Notes under the pieces: generated by a model
Told to the model about the DNA's origin: nothing
Database searches by the model: none
Seen by the model: only the letters and a program-made list of their open reading frames with translations
In this document: positions 45,329 through 54,867 of the stretch, in pieces
Layout of the letters: each line of letters opens with the position of its first letter
Numbering within the stretch: position 1 is the stretch's first letter
Position numbers and translations under genes: made by a program
NCBI RefSeq assembly: GCF_000371965.1
Contig: NZ_AQUO01000001.1
Location: 186,001 to 250,000, forward strand
DNA: 64,000 nt
Reading direction: 5' to 3'
Source: Paracoccus sp. N5
GTDB lineage: Bacteria; Pseudomonadota; Alphaproteobacteria; Rhodobacterales; Rhodobacteraceae

Positions 45329-46870
45329 TCAGCTCTGGATCACCGCCGGCTCGACCTCCAGCGCCTGGGCCAGCGCCCGGAACCGCGCCTCGGTCACCTC
45401 GCCCATCAGCGCGCGGCCGATGCGGGTCAGCTTCAGTTCCAGCAGCTTCTTTTTGGGCATCAGCTTCAGCGTGCCCGCCTCGGCCGGGTCCTTGACCGAG
45501 AACATGGCGCCGAAGCGCATCGCCTTGCCCAGCACCTCGGCATCGCGGATTTCCTTGTCGTTCAGCAAGGTGAACAGCGGCGCCATCGGCGAATTCGCCC
45601 GGCTGTTCTTGTAGCGGTGCAGCAGCGACAGGCCCAGGAACACCCGCTCGGGATGCGACAGCGCCGCCATGTTGGCCCGCGTCACATTGTCGAAACAGGC
45701 GTCGGCGCGATAGTCGGGATGGGTGCGCCAGGTGGTGTCGTGCAAGAGGCAGGCGGCGCGGATCAGCCGGTCGCGCTCGGGCGGGACGTCGGCGAAAAGC
45801 GGCTCGAGGAAGTGATACAGCTTCTTGCCGAATCCCGGCATCCGCGCCATCTGCCGCTCCGAGAAGCGCGCCGCCTCGATCAGCGGATCGCGCGAGCGCA
45901 GCCCCTCGGGCATCTGCTCGTAGAGCAGCCCCTCGCGGATGCCATAGGAGGACACCGCCAGCGACTTGGGCTCCAGGCTTTGCACCAGCTGGCGCAGCAC
46001 CAGGCTGGCCAGCGGCACCAGCTCCATCCGGCTTTGCGAGATGCCGGTCATCGCCCGCATCTCGGGCACCGACCGGCCGCCGATCCATTTCACCGTGTCC
46101 TCGACCGCATCGGGCGTCATGCGGTATTCGTGCAGCACGGTCATCGGGTAGTTCACCCGCTCCATGTCCAGCCGCGCGATGGCCCGCCACGAGCCGCCGA
46201 CCAGATAGATCGTCTCATGTCCCCGGCCCAGCCTGGCGACGGCGCCCTCGATGGTCTTGCGGATATGGTCGCGCAGACCCGAGGCGCCGCCCTTGACCTG
46301 CTGCAGCCGGAACGGGCCGAGCGGCGTGGTGATGCGGCGGCCGACCTTGCCGCCCTTGACCTCGGCCAGTTCCATCGAGTTGCCGCCGATGTCGCAGACC
46401 AGGCCGCTCGCCTCGGGCCAGCCCAGCAGAACGCCCTGGGCGGATAGCCGGGCCTCTTCCTCGCCGTCGATGACATGCAGCTTCAGGCCGGTTTCCTTCT
46501 CGACTGCCTTGCGGAAGGCGGGGCCGTCCTCGGCCTCGCGGACGGCGGCGGTGGCGACGCAGGTCAGCGGCTTGATGCCCATGCCCTCGGCCAGGGCGGC
46601 GAAGCGGCGCAGCGCCACCATGCCGCGCTGCACGCCCTCGGGGTTCAGCCGGCCGGTGCTGGCCAGCCCCTGCCCCAGCCCGGCCATGACCTTTTCGTTG
46701 TAGAAATACGCCGGCGAGCGCGCGGCGCCGTCGAACACCACCATGCGGATCGAGTTCGAGCCCACGTCGACCACGCCGACCCGGCTGAGCGAGCGTTCCG
46801 AGGCGCGCTCGAACAGCGACCGCCCGAAGGGCTCGATGGTTTCTCCGCTTGCGGTGACGATACCGTTCAT
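45329..46870 (-). CDS. ppx: Exopolyphosphatase / guanosine pentaphosphatase (Ppx/GppA)
   Basis: The 513-residue enzyme has the ASKHA start VGVVDVGSNSIRMVVFDG, the catalytic-Glu strand VATAAVREAEDG and the second phosphate loop VCDIGGNSMELAEV. A C-terminal HD-like helical domain carries RAACLLHDTTWRTHPDYRAD. It removes terminal phosphate from polyphosphate or pppGpp. AGAGGAACCCG supports ATG 46870. It lies directly downstream of ppk1 on the same strand, so synthesis and breakdown of polyphosphate are co-encoded. Confidence 0.92.
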   Translation of the reverse strand: MNGIVTASGETIEPFGRSLFERASERSLSRVGVVDVGSNSIRMVVFDGAARSPAYFYNEKVMAGLGQGLASTGRLNPEGVQRGMVALRRFAALAEGMGIKPLTCVATAAVREAEDGPAFRKAVEKETGLKLHVIDGEEEARLSAQGVLLGWPEASGLVCDIGGNSMELAEVKGGKVGRRITTPLGPFRLQQVKGGASGLRDHIRKTIEGAVARLGRGHETIYLVGGSWRAIARLDMERVNYPMTVLHEYRMTPDAVEDTVKWIGGRSVPEMRAMTGISQSRMELVPLASLVLRQLVQSLEPKSLAVSSYGIREGLLYEQMPEGLRSRDPLIEAARFSERQMARMPGFGKKLYHFLEPLFADVPPERDRLIRAACLLHDTTWRTHPDYRADACFDNVTRANMAALSHPERVFLGLSLLHRYKNSRANSPMAPLFTLLNDKEIRDAEVLGKAMRFGAMFSVKDPAEAGTLKLMPKKKLLELKLTRIGRALMGEVTEARFRALAQALEVEPAVIQS

Positions 46871-46944
46871 CGGGTTCCTCTCGATTCCGTGACCACGCCG
46901 GGGTCCGGGCTTTGGATGCGGCAATTAACCCTTTGCGTCAATCG

Positions 46945-49110
46945 TCAATCGGTCGAATGCGTCAATGCCGGAACGTCGCGCGCGCCTGCCTTGCCCCGTC
47001 CCGAAAGTGACGGATTTTCCATGAAGAATTTATGACAGCTGAACAGGTCTTCCTTGCCCGCCGGCAGGTAGCGCAGATAGCGCCCGTCGGGCTGCAGAAG
47101 CCAGCTCTGCGCCTCGTCGGCCATGTTCGCCGCCATGATCTGGCTGGTGATCTGCGCCTTGACCGTCTCGTTGAAGCATTCGATCAGCGTCTCGACCCGC
47201 CGCGACAGGTTGCGCCCCATCCAGTCGGCCGAGCTGATGAAGACCCGCGCCCGCTTCGAGGGCAAGGCATGGCCGTTGCCGAAGCAGACGATGCGGGAAT
47301 GTTCCAGGAAACGCCCGACGATCGACTTGACGCGGATGTTTTCCGACAGGCCGACGATGCCCGGCCTGAGGCCGCAGATGCCGCGCACCACCAGGTTGAT
47401 CCTGACCCCGGCCTGGCTTGCGGCGTAAAGCGCCTCGATCACGTCCTTTTCGATCAGGCTGTTCATCTTGGCCCAGATCTCGGCCGGCCGGCCGCGGCGG
47501 GCGAATTCCGCCTCGCGCGCGATCAGGGTCAGCAGCGTCTCTTTCAGGTCGATGGGCGAGATCGCCATGTTCTCCAGCCCGTCGGGCTGCACGTAGCCGG
47601 ACAGGAAATTGAACACCTTGGAGGCATCGCGCCCCAGCGCCGGGTCGCAGGTGAACAGCGACAGGTCGGTATAGATCCGCGCGGTGATCGGGTGGTAGTT
47701 GCCGGTGCCGAAATGGCTGTAGGTGATCAGCTGGTCGCCCTCGCGCCGCACCACGGTGCTGATCTTGGCATGAGTCTTGTATTGCATGAAGCCGTAGACG
47801 ACATGCGCCCCGGCGCGCTCCAGCCTGCGGCTCTGGCGGATGTTCGCGGCCTCGTCGAAACGCGCCTTCAGCTCGACCAGCGCGGTGACCGACTTGCCGG
47901 CCTCGGCCGCCTCGCAGAGCGCATCGACGATGGGGCTGTCGCGCGAGGTGCGATAAAGCGTCTGCTTGATCGCCAGCACGTTCGGATCGCGCGCCGCCTG
48001 CGCCAGGAACCGCACCACCATGTCGAAGGTCTCATAGGGGTGGTGCAGCAGCATGTCCTTTTGCCGGATCGCCGCGAACATATCGCCGTCGTGGTCCTGC
48101 ACCCGTTCCGGCACGCGCGGGGTGAAGGCCGGCCATTGCAGGTCGCGGCGCGAATCCAGCACCAGTTCGCGCAGATCGGCCATGCCCAGCAGGCCCTCGA
48201 CCTCGATCACCTCCTCGGGATCGACGTCGAGCTCCTCCATGATCAGGCGGCGCAGCCGGTCGGGCGCGCCGGCGGTGATCTTCAGCCGGATGACGCTGCC
48301 GCGCCGGCGCCGCTTCAGCGCCGTCTCGAATTCGCGGACCAGATCCTCGGCCTCTTCCTCGACTTCCAGATCGCTGTCGCGCAGGACGCGGAAAGCGCAA
48401 TGGCCGATGTCGCGATAGCCGGGGAACAGGCTCGGCAGATGCATCAGCAGCAGGTCTTCCAGCCGCAGGAAGCGCTTGCCGCCGGGCAGCGGCACGAAGC
48501 GGGCGATCTGCTGCGGGATCGGCAGCAGCGCCTGCATCTGCTGGCCGCCGCTTTCCCGCGCCAGTTCCAGCGCCAGCGAAAAGCCGGTGTTGGGAATGAA
48601 GGGGAACGGATGCGCCGGGTCGATGGCCAGGGGCGACAGCACCGGAAACACCTGCTCCATGAAATGCCGGCGCAGGAATTCCTCCTCGGCGCGGGTGATG
48701 CGCGAGCGGGACAGGATGGTGATCTCGGCCTGCTCCATCTCGCGGCGCAACCCGTTCCAGACCGATTGCTGCGCGCCCATCAGCCGGCGCGCGTCGGCAT
48801 TGACCAGCGCCAGCTGCTCGGCCGGCGTCAGCCCGTCGTCGGAAAGCGTGCTGTTGCCCTCGCGCACCAGCTCGCGCAGGCCGGCGACGCGGACGGTGTA
48901 GAATTCGTCGAGATTGGTGGCCGAGATCGACAGGAAGCGCAGCCGTTCCAGCAGCGGCACGCGCGGGTTCCGGGCCTCGTCCAGCACGCGCCAGTTGAAG
49001 GCCAGCCAGCTGATCTCGCGGTTGAAGAAGCGGGCCGGGCCTTCGGGCGTGCCCTCGGGCAGCAGGCGCGGCGTGGGAAAGGGGAATTTCAGGAAATCGG
49101 CCTGGGTCAT
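46945..49110 (-). CDS. ppk1: Polyphosphate kinase 1
   Basis: The 721-residue kinase transfers the gamma-phosphate of ATP to polyphosphate. It has the N domain (FFNREISWLAFNWRVLDEA), the head domain (SISATNLDEFYTVRVAGLRE) and two PLD-like C domains. The autophosphorylated His is in MQYKTHAKISTVV and a second His in FLEHSRIVCFGNG. The start at 49110 matches the family N-terminus; no strong Shine-Dalgarno is seen, and it follows hdaA by 28 bases. Confidence 0.96.
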   Translation of the reverse strand: MTQADFLKFPFPTPRLLPEGTPEGPARFFNREISWLAFNWRVLDEARNPRVPLLERLRFLSISATNLDEFYTVRVAGLRELVREGNSTLSDDGLTPAEQLALVNADARRLMGAQQSVWNGLRREMEQAEITILSRSRITRAEEEFLRRHFMEQVFPVLSPLAIDPAHPFPFIPNTGFSLALELARESGGQQMQALLPIPQQIARFVPLPGGKRFLRLEDLLLMHLPSLFPGYRDIGHCAFRVLRDSDLEVEEEAEDLVREFETALKRRRRGSVIRLKITAGAPDRLRRLIMEELDVDPEEVIEVEGLLGMADLRELVLDSRRDLQWPAFTPRVPERVQDHDGDMFAAIRQKDMLLHHPYETFDMVVRFLAQAARDPNVLAIKQTLYRTSRDSPIVDALCEAAEAGKSVTALVELKARFDEAANIRQSRRLERAGAHVVYGFMQYKTHAKISTVVRREGDQLITYSHFGTGNYHPITARIYTDLSLFTCDPALGRDASKVFNFLSGYVQPDGLENMAISPIDLKETLLTLIAREAEFARRGRPAEIWAKMNSLIEKDVIEALYAASQAGVRINLVVRGICGLRPGIVGLSENIRVKSIVGRFLEHSRIVCFGNGHALPSKRARVFISSADWMGRNLSRRVETLIECFNETVKAQITSQIMAANMADEAQSWLLQPDGRYLRYLPAGKEDLFSCHKFFMENPSLSGRGKAGARDVPALTHSTD

Positions 49111-49138
49111 GGGAAAGACTGTCGCTGGGATGAACGGA

Positions 49139-49828
49139 TCATGCGTCGGCGGGGGCGAGCTTGTCCAGAAGCTCGGCCGCCAGGCGCCGGGTGATGGCGC
49201 GGCGCCCGGCCAGCGATTCGCGGTCGATGGCCGCGACCAGCCGGCGCGCAAGGTCCAGGTCGCGCTCCATGCGCAGGGCCAGCCAGTCGATCACCTCGGG
49301 CGGGGCCTGCAACTGGCGGTCGGCGAAGAGCTTGACCAGCACCGCCGGCAGCAGCGCGTCGTCGGGCGGACCCAGCAGCGCCTGCGCCGCCGTCTCCAGG
49401 CGCGAGCGCAGGTCCGGCAGCAGCAGGCCCCAGTCGCGCGGCGCGGCGCGGGCCGAGATCAGCAGCAGGGCCTGCCGGGCGCCGGCCAGGTTCCACAGGT
49501 GGAACAGCCCCTGCTCGGCCTCGGGCTGGCCGCCGATTTCGTCGGCGTCTTCGATGACCAGCGCGCCGGCCTCGGGCACCAGCTCGTCGGCATTGGCGGG
49601 GGTCAGGGTCCAGGCCTGCGTGACATGGGCGCCATGCTCGGCCGCCCAGACGCCCGCCAGATGCGTCTTGCCGGCACCCGGGCCGCCGATCAGAAGCAGC
49701 CGGCCCTGCGGCCAGCGCGCCGGCGCATCGAGCATCGCCCGCGCGTCGCGGTTGGCGCCGGTGGTCAGGAAATCCGCGCGCGACAGCGCGGGCGGGATCG
49801 TCAGATCCAGGGCAAGCTGGCGGGCCAA
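49139..49828 (-). CDS. hdaA: DnaA-related regulator HdaA
   Basis: The 229-residue AAA+ protein has the DnaA-like ATPase core (LLLIGGPGAGKTHLAGVWA; VIEDADEIG) without a DNA-binding domain IV. Its N-terminal ARQLALDL includes the QL-x-LDL clamp-binding peptide for the sliding clamp DnaN. Hda with the loaded clamp stimulates DnaA-ATP hydrolysis to limit re-initiation. It is in a run with the PerM permease upstream (3-base gap) and ppk1 downstream, an arrangement I recall from other alphaproteobacteria. Confidence 0.88.
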   Translation of the reverse strand: MARQLALDLTIPPALSRADFLTTGANRDARAMLDAPARWPQGRLLLIGGPGAGKTHLAGVWAAEHGAHVTQAWTLTPANADELVPEAGALVIEDADEIGGQPEAEQGLFHLWNLAGARQALLLISARAAPRDWGLLLPDLRSRLETAAQALLGPPDDALLPAVLVKLFADRQLQAPPEVIDWLALRMERDLDLARRLVAAIDRESLAGRRAITRRLAAELLDKLAPADA

Positions 49829-49831
49829 GGA

Positions 49832-51160
49832 TCAGCCGTCCTTCCGGCTTTGCTCACGGGCCTCGCGCGCGGCCAGCCTTGCCTCGGCATGCAGTTCGAC
49901 CGGCGAGGGCGGGCCATCGGGGGCGATGTCGGGCAGCCTCTCGCGCTCGGCCCGCTCCTGGCGCTCCTCGATCAGCTCGGCCAGTTCCTCGTCGCGCTGG
50001 ATCTCGGCCACGCGCACGTCATGGGACAGCTGCGCCAGGCGGCGGATCTTGGCGGTGGTGCCGCGCGGCACCAGTTCGATCAGCGTCGGCGGCGGCGGCG
50101 GCGCCGGCACCTCGCGCCCGGTATAAAGCGCGCTTTCCCTGTAGCGGCCGGCGGCAAAGCGCACCAGCACGCCCAGCGCGGCGGCCAGGGGCACCGCGAC
50201 CAGCAGGCCGACGAAGCCGAACAGCGTGCCGAAGACGGTCAGCGCCAGCATCAGCCAGACCGGATGCAGCCCGACCGAGGTGCCGACGATCTTGGGTTGC
50301 AGGAAATTGCCCTCGATGAACTGGCCGACGACGAAGATCGCGACCACGGCGGCGATCCAGACCGGCTCGCCCCAGAAGCTGAACAGCGCGACCCCGATGG
50401 CGGTGGCGCCGCCGATCAGCACGCCGACATAGGGGATGAACGACAGCGAGGCCGCGATGACCCCGATGGCGACGCCGAAGGGCAGGCCCACCAGCCCCAG
50501 GCCGATGGAATAGAACGTGCCCAGGATCAGGATCACCATGCCCTGCCCGCGCACGAAGCCCGAAAGCGCCTTGTCGATGTCGCGCGCCAGCGTGCGCAGG
50601 GTGTCGGCATGGTCGCGCGGCAGAAGCTCGTCCAGCCGCGCCACCATGTTGTCCCAATCCAGCAGCAGGTAGAAGGCCACCACCGGCACGATGACGACCA
50701 GCGCCAGCAGGCTGAACACCCCCACGACCGAGCCGAGCACCGTCGACAGCACCGTCATGCCGCTTTCGCTGATCTTCCTGCCGGCATCGGTCAGGGCGGT
50801 GTTGATGGTGCTGCCCTCGGCAAAGACCTGGGGAAAGCGGCTGGTCAGGAACTGCTGCAACTGCGCCACCATGTCGGGCGCGGTATTGATCAGCTGTGTC
50901 GTCTGCTTGACCAGCACCGGCACCAGCATCAGCATCACCGCCACCATGATCAGGATCGCGGCCAGGGTGATGACCACCACCGCCAGGGTGCGCGACAGGC
51001 CCAGCCGCTCCAGCCGGTCGGCCAGGGGATCCAGCAGATAGGCGACGGCGGCGCCCAGGATGAAGGGCATCATCGCATTGCCCAGCGCCCAGAGCGCCAG
51101 CAGCAGCACCGCCAGCGCCGCCCCCCAATACCAGACCTGTTTCTGCGCCGGCAGTCGCAT
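49832..51160 (-). CDS. AI-2E/PerM-family membrane protein
   Basis: The 442-residue protein has about eight membrane helices with the PerM layout: paired N-terminal helices (LPAQKQVWYWGAALAVLLLA), a long periplasmic/amphipathic segment, and the re-entrant region GTSVGLHPVWLMLALTVFGT. It ends in a charged cytoplasmic tail rich in Arg and Glu. Members transport autoinducer-2, Na+/H+ or unknown solutes; the substrate is not identifiable. It is divergent from proS and upstream of hdaA. Confidence 0.85.
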   Translation of the reverse strand: MRLPAQKQVWYWGAALAVLLLALWALGNAMMPFILGAAVAYLLDPLADRLERLGLSRTLAVVVITLAAILIMVAVMLMLVPVLVKQTTQLINTAPDMVAQLQQFLTSRFPQVFAEGSTINTALTDAGRKISESGMTVLSTVLGSVVGVFSLLALVVIVPVVAFYLLLDWDNMVARLDELLPRDHADTLRTLARDIDKALSGFVRGQGMVILILGTFYSIGLGLVGLPFGVAIGVIAASLSFIPYVGVLIGGATAIGVALFSFWGEPVWIAAVVAIFVVGQFIEGNFLQPKIVGTSVGLHPVWLMLALTVFGTLFGFVGLLVAVPLAAALGVLVRFAAGRYRESALYTGREVPAPPPPPTLIELVPRGTTAKIRRLAQLSHDVRVAEIQRDEELAELIEERQERAERERLPDIAPDGPPSPVELHAEARLAAREAREQSRKDG

Positions 51161-51280
51161 CGGTTCTCTCCTGTCGCGAGTCAGCCCTATGTGGAACGTC
51201 GCGCGCGCGCATGCAAGGAAGGGCGTTGCCCCACCCTGCGCTCTGCGCTAACTCGGGCCGGCCATCATGAGGATTTCGCC

Positions 51281-52633
51281 ATGCGTCTCACGCGCTATTT
51301 CATGCCCGTTCTGAAGGAAGACCCCAAGGAGGCGCAGATCGTCAGCCACCGGCTGATGCTGCGGGCGGGCATGATCAAGCAGCAGGCGGCGGGCATCTAT
51401 TCCTGGCTGCCGCTGGGCTTCAAGGTGCTGAACAACATCCAGAAGATCGTGCATGAGGAGCAAGCCCGCGCCGGCCATATCGCCATGCTGATGCCGACGC
51501 TGCAATCGGCCGACCTGTGGCGCGAAAGCGGCCGCTACGACGACTATGGCGAGGAAATGCTGCGCATCAAGGACCGCCACAAGCGCGACCTGCTCTATGG
51601 GCCCACGAACGAGGAGATGATCACCGACATCTTCCGGTCGCATGTGAACAGCTACAAGGACCTGCCGCTGACGCTGTATCACATCCAGTGGAAGTTCCGC
51701 GACGAGATCCGCCCGCGCTTCGGCGTCATGCGCGGCCGCGAATTCCTGATGAAGGACGGCTACAACTTCGACCTGACGCGGGCGGATGCGCTGCATGCCT
51801 ATAACCGGCACCTGGTCAGCTATCTGCGCAGCTACGAGCGCATGGGCCTGCAGGCGATCCCGATGCGCGCCGACGGCGGCCCGATCGGCGGCGACTATAC
51901 CCACGAATTCCTGGTGCTGGCCGAGACCGGCGAATCGGAGGTCTTCTACGACAGCGAGATCACCGACCTGAAATTCGGCAGCCGCGCCATCGACTATGAC
52001 AGCGTGGAGCAGTGCCAGGCGGTGCTCGAGGAATTCACCAGCCGCTATGCCCGCACCGACGAGACCCATGACGAGGCGCTGTTCAACCAGATCCCCGAAG
52101 AGCGCCGGCGTTCCGCGCGCGGCATCGAGGTCGGCCAGATCTTCTATTTCGGCACCAAGTATTCCGAGGCCATGGGTGCCACCGTCGTCGGCCCCGACGG
52201 CAAACGCACCCCGGTCGAGATGGGCAGCCACGGCATCGGCGTCTCGCGCCTGCTGGGTGCGATCATCGAAGCGAGCCACGACGACAAGGGCATCATCTGG
52301 CCCGAGGGCGTGACCCCGTTCCATGTCGGCATCGTCAACCTGAAACAGGGCGACGCCTCGACCGACAGCGCCTGCGAGGCGCTTTATGCCGAGCTGAAGG
52401 CGCAGGGCTTCGATCCGCTCTATGACGACCGCGACGAGCGCGCGGGGGCGAAATTCGCCACCATGGACCTGATCGGCCTGCCCTGGCGCATCACCGTCGG
52501 CCCGCGCGGCCTGGCGGCGAACAAGGTCGAGCTAACCTCGCGCAAGACCGGAGAGTCGGTCGAGATGTCGCCGCAAGAGGCGGTGGCGCGGCTGAAGGAG
52601 ATCTATCAGCCGGTCTTCGACGCGGCGCTCTGA
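51281..52633 (+). CDS. proS: Prolyl-tRNA synthetase
   Basis: The 450-residue class II synthetase has motif 1 around GIYSWLPLGFKVLNNIQKIV, motif 2 FRDEIRPRFGVMRGREFLMK and motif 3 GIGVSRLLGAIIE. A C-terminal anticodon-binding domain starts near residue 350. It is the short form lacking the editing insertion between motifs 2 and 3 found in E. coli ProRS, as usual in alphaproteobacteria. GAGGATTTCGCC precedes ATG 51281. Confidence 0.97.
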   Translation: MRLTRYFMPVLKEDPKEAQIVSHRLMLRAGMIKQQAAGIYSWLPLGFKVLNNIQKIVHEEQARAGHIAMLMPTLQSADLWRESGRYDDYGEEMLRIKDRHKRDLLYGPTNEEMITDIFRSHVNSYKDLPLTLYHIQWKFRDEIRPRFGVMRGREFLMKDGYNFDLTRADALHAYNRHLVSYLRSYERMGLQAIPMRADGGPIGGDYTHEFLVLAETGESEVFYDSEITDLKFGSRAIDYDSVEQCQAVLEEFTSRYARTDETHDEALFNQIPEERRRSARGIEVGQIFYFGTKYSEAMGATVVGPDGKRTPVEMGSHGIGVSRLLGAIIEASHDDKGIIWPEGVTPFHVGIVNLKQGDASTDSACEALYAELKAQGFDPLYDDRDERAGAKFATMDLIGLPWRITVGPRGLAANKVELTSRKTGESVEMSPQEAVARLKEIYQPVFDAAL

Positions 52634-52666
52634 GGATCGGGCGGCCGTGCCGGTGGCGCGGCCGCA

Positions 52667-52690
52667 GGGGTATTTGCAAAACGGTGAAGG
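52667..52690 (+). repeat. Intergenic GGGTATTTnnn motif, divergent copy
   Basis: GGGGTATTTGCAAAACGGTG then AAGG matches the first half of the motif and the trailing purine run, with the GAGCAAAGAA part altered. It is the first of three copies in the 185-base proS-gmd gap. Confidence 0.5.
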
Positions 52691-52727
52691 CGAGCGCCGG
52701 GCAGGATCATCTTGGGCGGCGCCTGCG

Positions 52728-52806
52728 TCTTCTTTGCTCTGGAAATACCCCAAGGACAGCGAAGCTTGCGCGGTCGCATGGGTATTTGCAGAGCAAAGAA
52801 GACGAG
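52728..52806. repeat. Inverted pair of the GGGTATTTnnnGAGCAAAGAAGA motif upstream of gmd
   Basis: The minus-oriented copy 52728-52752 (TCTTCTTTGCTCTGGAAATA then CCCCA) faces the plus-oriented copy 52779-52806 (TGGGTATTTGCAGAGCAAAG then AAGACGA). The arms are about 24 bases with only a couple of mismatches, separated by 26 bases. In RNA this could fold into a long stem that ends 12 bases before the gmd start and close to its GGAGG site. Confidence 0.65.
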
Positions 52807-52818
52807 CCAGGAGGACGC

Positions 52819-53943
52819 ATGGTGAAGAAGGCGCTCATCACCGGGATCACCGGGCAGGACGGCTCCTATCTGGCCGAATTCCTGCTGGAGCAGGGTTACG
52901 AGGTGCATGGCATCAAGCGCCGCGCCTCGTCATTCAATACCCAGCGGGTCGATCACATCTTCCAGGATCCGCATGAGGCGGGCTCGCGCTTCTTCCTGCA
53001 TTACGGCGACCTGACGGACAGTTCGAACCTGACCCGGATCATGGCCGAGGTGCGCCCGGACGAGGTCTATAACCTAGGCGCGCAATCCCATGTCGCGGTC
53101 AGCTTCGAGGCGCCGGAATATACCGCCGACGTGGACGGGCTGGGCGCGCTGCGCCTGCTGGAGGCGATCCGCTTCCTGGGGCTCGAGAAGGCGACGCGCT
53201 ATTACCAGGCCTCGAGTTCCGAACTTTACGGGCTGGTGCGCGAAAGCCCGCAGTCCGAACGCACGCCGTTTCATCCGCGCTCGCCCTATGCGGTGGCCAA
53301 GCTCTACGCCTATTGGATCACGGTGAACTATCGCGAGGCATATGGTCTCTTCGCCTGCAACGGCATCCTGTTCAACCACGAGAGCCCGCGCCGGGGCGAG
53401 ACCTTCGTCACCCGCAAGATCACGCGCGGGCTGGCGAATATCGCCCAGGGGCTGGAGAAATGCCTCTATATGGGCAATCTCGATGCCTTGCGCGACTGGG
53501 GCCATGCCCGGGACTATGTGCGCATGCAATGGCTGATGCTGCAATGCGACACGCCGGACGATTACGTCATCGCCACCGGCGAGCAGCATTCCGTGCGCCA
53601 GTTCCTGATCTGGGCGGCGGAGGAACTGGGCATCGCGCTGGAGTTCCGCGGCACGGGCGTGGGCGAGGTGGCGGTGGTCGCCTCGGTCACCGGCGAGCTG
53701 GCGCCGGCGCTGCGGGTCGGCGACGTGGTGATGCGGGTCGATCCGAAATATTTCCGCCCGGCCGAGGTGCAGACCCTGCTCGGCGATGCCGCCAAGGCGC
53801 ATCAGCGGCTGGGCTGGCGGCCCGAGACCGGGTTGCGCGAGATGATCGCCGAGATGGTCGCGGCCGATCTGCATGTCGCGCGCGGCCAGTCGCTGCTGGC
53901 GCGGCATGGCATGGCCGCGGCGGTCGCGCGCGAGGATCGCTGA
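52819..53943 (+). CDS. gmd: GDP-mannose 4,6-dehydratase
   Basis: The 374-residue extended SDR has the cofactor motif TGITGQDGSYLAEFLLEQGY, the YxxxK pair in HPRSPYAVAKLYAYW and the GDP-mannose-binding NHESPRRGETFVTRKITRG. It converts GDP-D-mannose to GDP-4-keto-6-deoxy-D-mannose, the branch point to fucose, colitose, perosamine and rhamnose sugars. GGAGG lies just before ATG 52819. The fcl-like gene starts directly after its stop. Confidence 0.96.
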   Translation: MVKKALITGITGQDGSYLAEFLLEQGYEVHGIKRRASSFNTQRVDHIFQDPHEAGSRFFLHYGDLTDSSNLTRIMAEVRPDEVYNLGAQSHVAVSFEAPEYTADVDGLGALRLLEAIRFLGLEKATRYYQASSSELYGLVRESPQSERTPFHPRSPYAVAKLYAYWITVNYREAYGLFACNGILFNHESPRRGETFVTRKITRGLANIAQGLEKCLYMGNLDALRDWGHARDYVRMQWLMLQCDTPDDYVIATGEQHSVRQFLIWAAEELGIALEFRGTGVGEVAVVASVTGELAPALRVGDVVMRVDPKYFRPAEVQTLLGDAAKAHQRLGWRPETGLREMIAEMVAADLHVARGQSLLARHGMAAAVAREDR

Positions 53944-54867
53944 ATGGCCCGGCTGCTGGTCACCGGCGCGGGCGGCATGGTCGGGCGCAACCTGCTGGCG
54001 CATCCCGGCATCGCCGCCTGGCAGGTCATGGCGCCCGCGCGCGCCGAGCTGGACCTGTGCGACGCCGAGACCACGCGCGACTGGCTGATGCGCCACCGTC
54101 CCGATGCCGTGGTCCATGCCGCTGGCCGCGTCGGCGGCATCCAGGCCAATATGGCCGAACCGCTGCGTTTCCTTGACGAAAACGCCCGCATCGGGCTGAA
54201 CCTGGTCGCCGCCTGCCGCGCGGCGCGGGTGCCGGTGCTGATCAATCTCGGCTCGAGCTGCGTCTATCCCAGGGATCTGGGCCGCGGCCTGTCCGAGGAG
54301 CAGATCCTGACCGGCCCCCTGGAGCCCACGAACGAAGGCTATGCCCTGGCCAAGATCATGGCCATGCGCGCCGTCGACTATGCCTGCCGCGAGGATCCGG
54401 CCCTGCTGTGGCGCACGCTGGTGCCCTGCAACCTCTACGGCCCGCATGACAGCTTCGACCCTGCGCGCTCGCATCTGCTGGCGGCGGTGATCGACAAGCT
54501 GCATCGCGCCCGCATCGCGGGTGCGGCCGAGGTCGAGATCTGGGGCGACGGCGAGGCGCGGCGCGAGTTCATGTATGCCCCCGACTTGGCCGAGGCGATC
54601 CTGCGCGCGCTGGCCGATCCGGCGCGGCTGCCGCCGGTGATGAATGTCGGGCCTGGCCAGGACCACAGCATCAACGATTATTACCGCATCGCCGCCGAGG
54701 TGATCGGCTGGCACGGCCGCTTCCGTCACGACCTGGCGCGCCCGGTGGGGATGCGGCAGAAGCTCATGTCGGTCGCGCGGCAGGCGGCCTGGGGCTGGGC
54801 GCCCGCCACGCCCCTGCGCGACGGCATCGCCGCGACCTATGCGCATTATCTGGAGCATCACGCATGA
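53944..54867 (+). CDS. GDP-L-fucose synthase-like epimerase/reductase, probably GDP-L-colitose synthase (ColC)
   Basis: The 307-residue SDR has RLLVTGAGGMVGRNLL, the family's VGGIQANMAEP and LGSSCVYP segments, and catalytic YxxxK in NEGYALAKIMAM. By sequence it is GDP-fucose synthase-like (3,5-epimerase/4-reductase). However, it sits between gmd and a ColD-type 3-dehydratase, the arrangement of colitose clusters, where ColC, a homolog of fucose synthase, makes GDP-L-colitose. Homology alone cannot choose; context favours ColC. Confidence 0.8.
   Translation: MARLLVTGAGGMVGRNLLAHPGIAAWQVMAPARAELDLCDAETTRDWLMRHRPDAVVHAAGRVGGIQANMAEPLRFLDENARIGLNLVAACRAARVPVLINLGSSCVYPRDLGRGLSEEQILTGPLEPTNEGYALAKIMAMRAVDYACREDPALLWRTLVPCNLYGPHDSFDPARSHLLAAVIDKLHRARIAGAAEVEIWGDGEARREFMYAPDLAEAILRALADPARLPPVMNVGPGQDHSINDYYRIAAEVIGWHGRFRHDLARPVGMRQKLMSVARQAAWGWAPATPLRDGIAATYAHYLEHHA

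Noticed and set aside
48914..51270. Long in-frame upstream extension of proS
   Set aside because: The extension is antisense to hdaA and the PerM gene. ProRS homologs begin at MRLTRYF, and GAGGA precedes ATG 51281.
53944..54867. Firm call of GDP-L-fucose synthase (fcl)
   Set aside because: The protein is fcl-like, but the adjoining ColD-type dehydratase makes GDP-L-colitose synthase more likely; I left the gene symbol empty.
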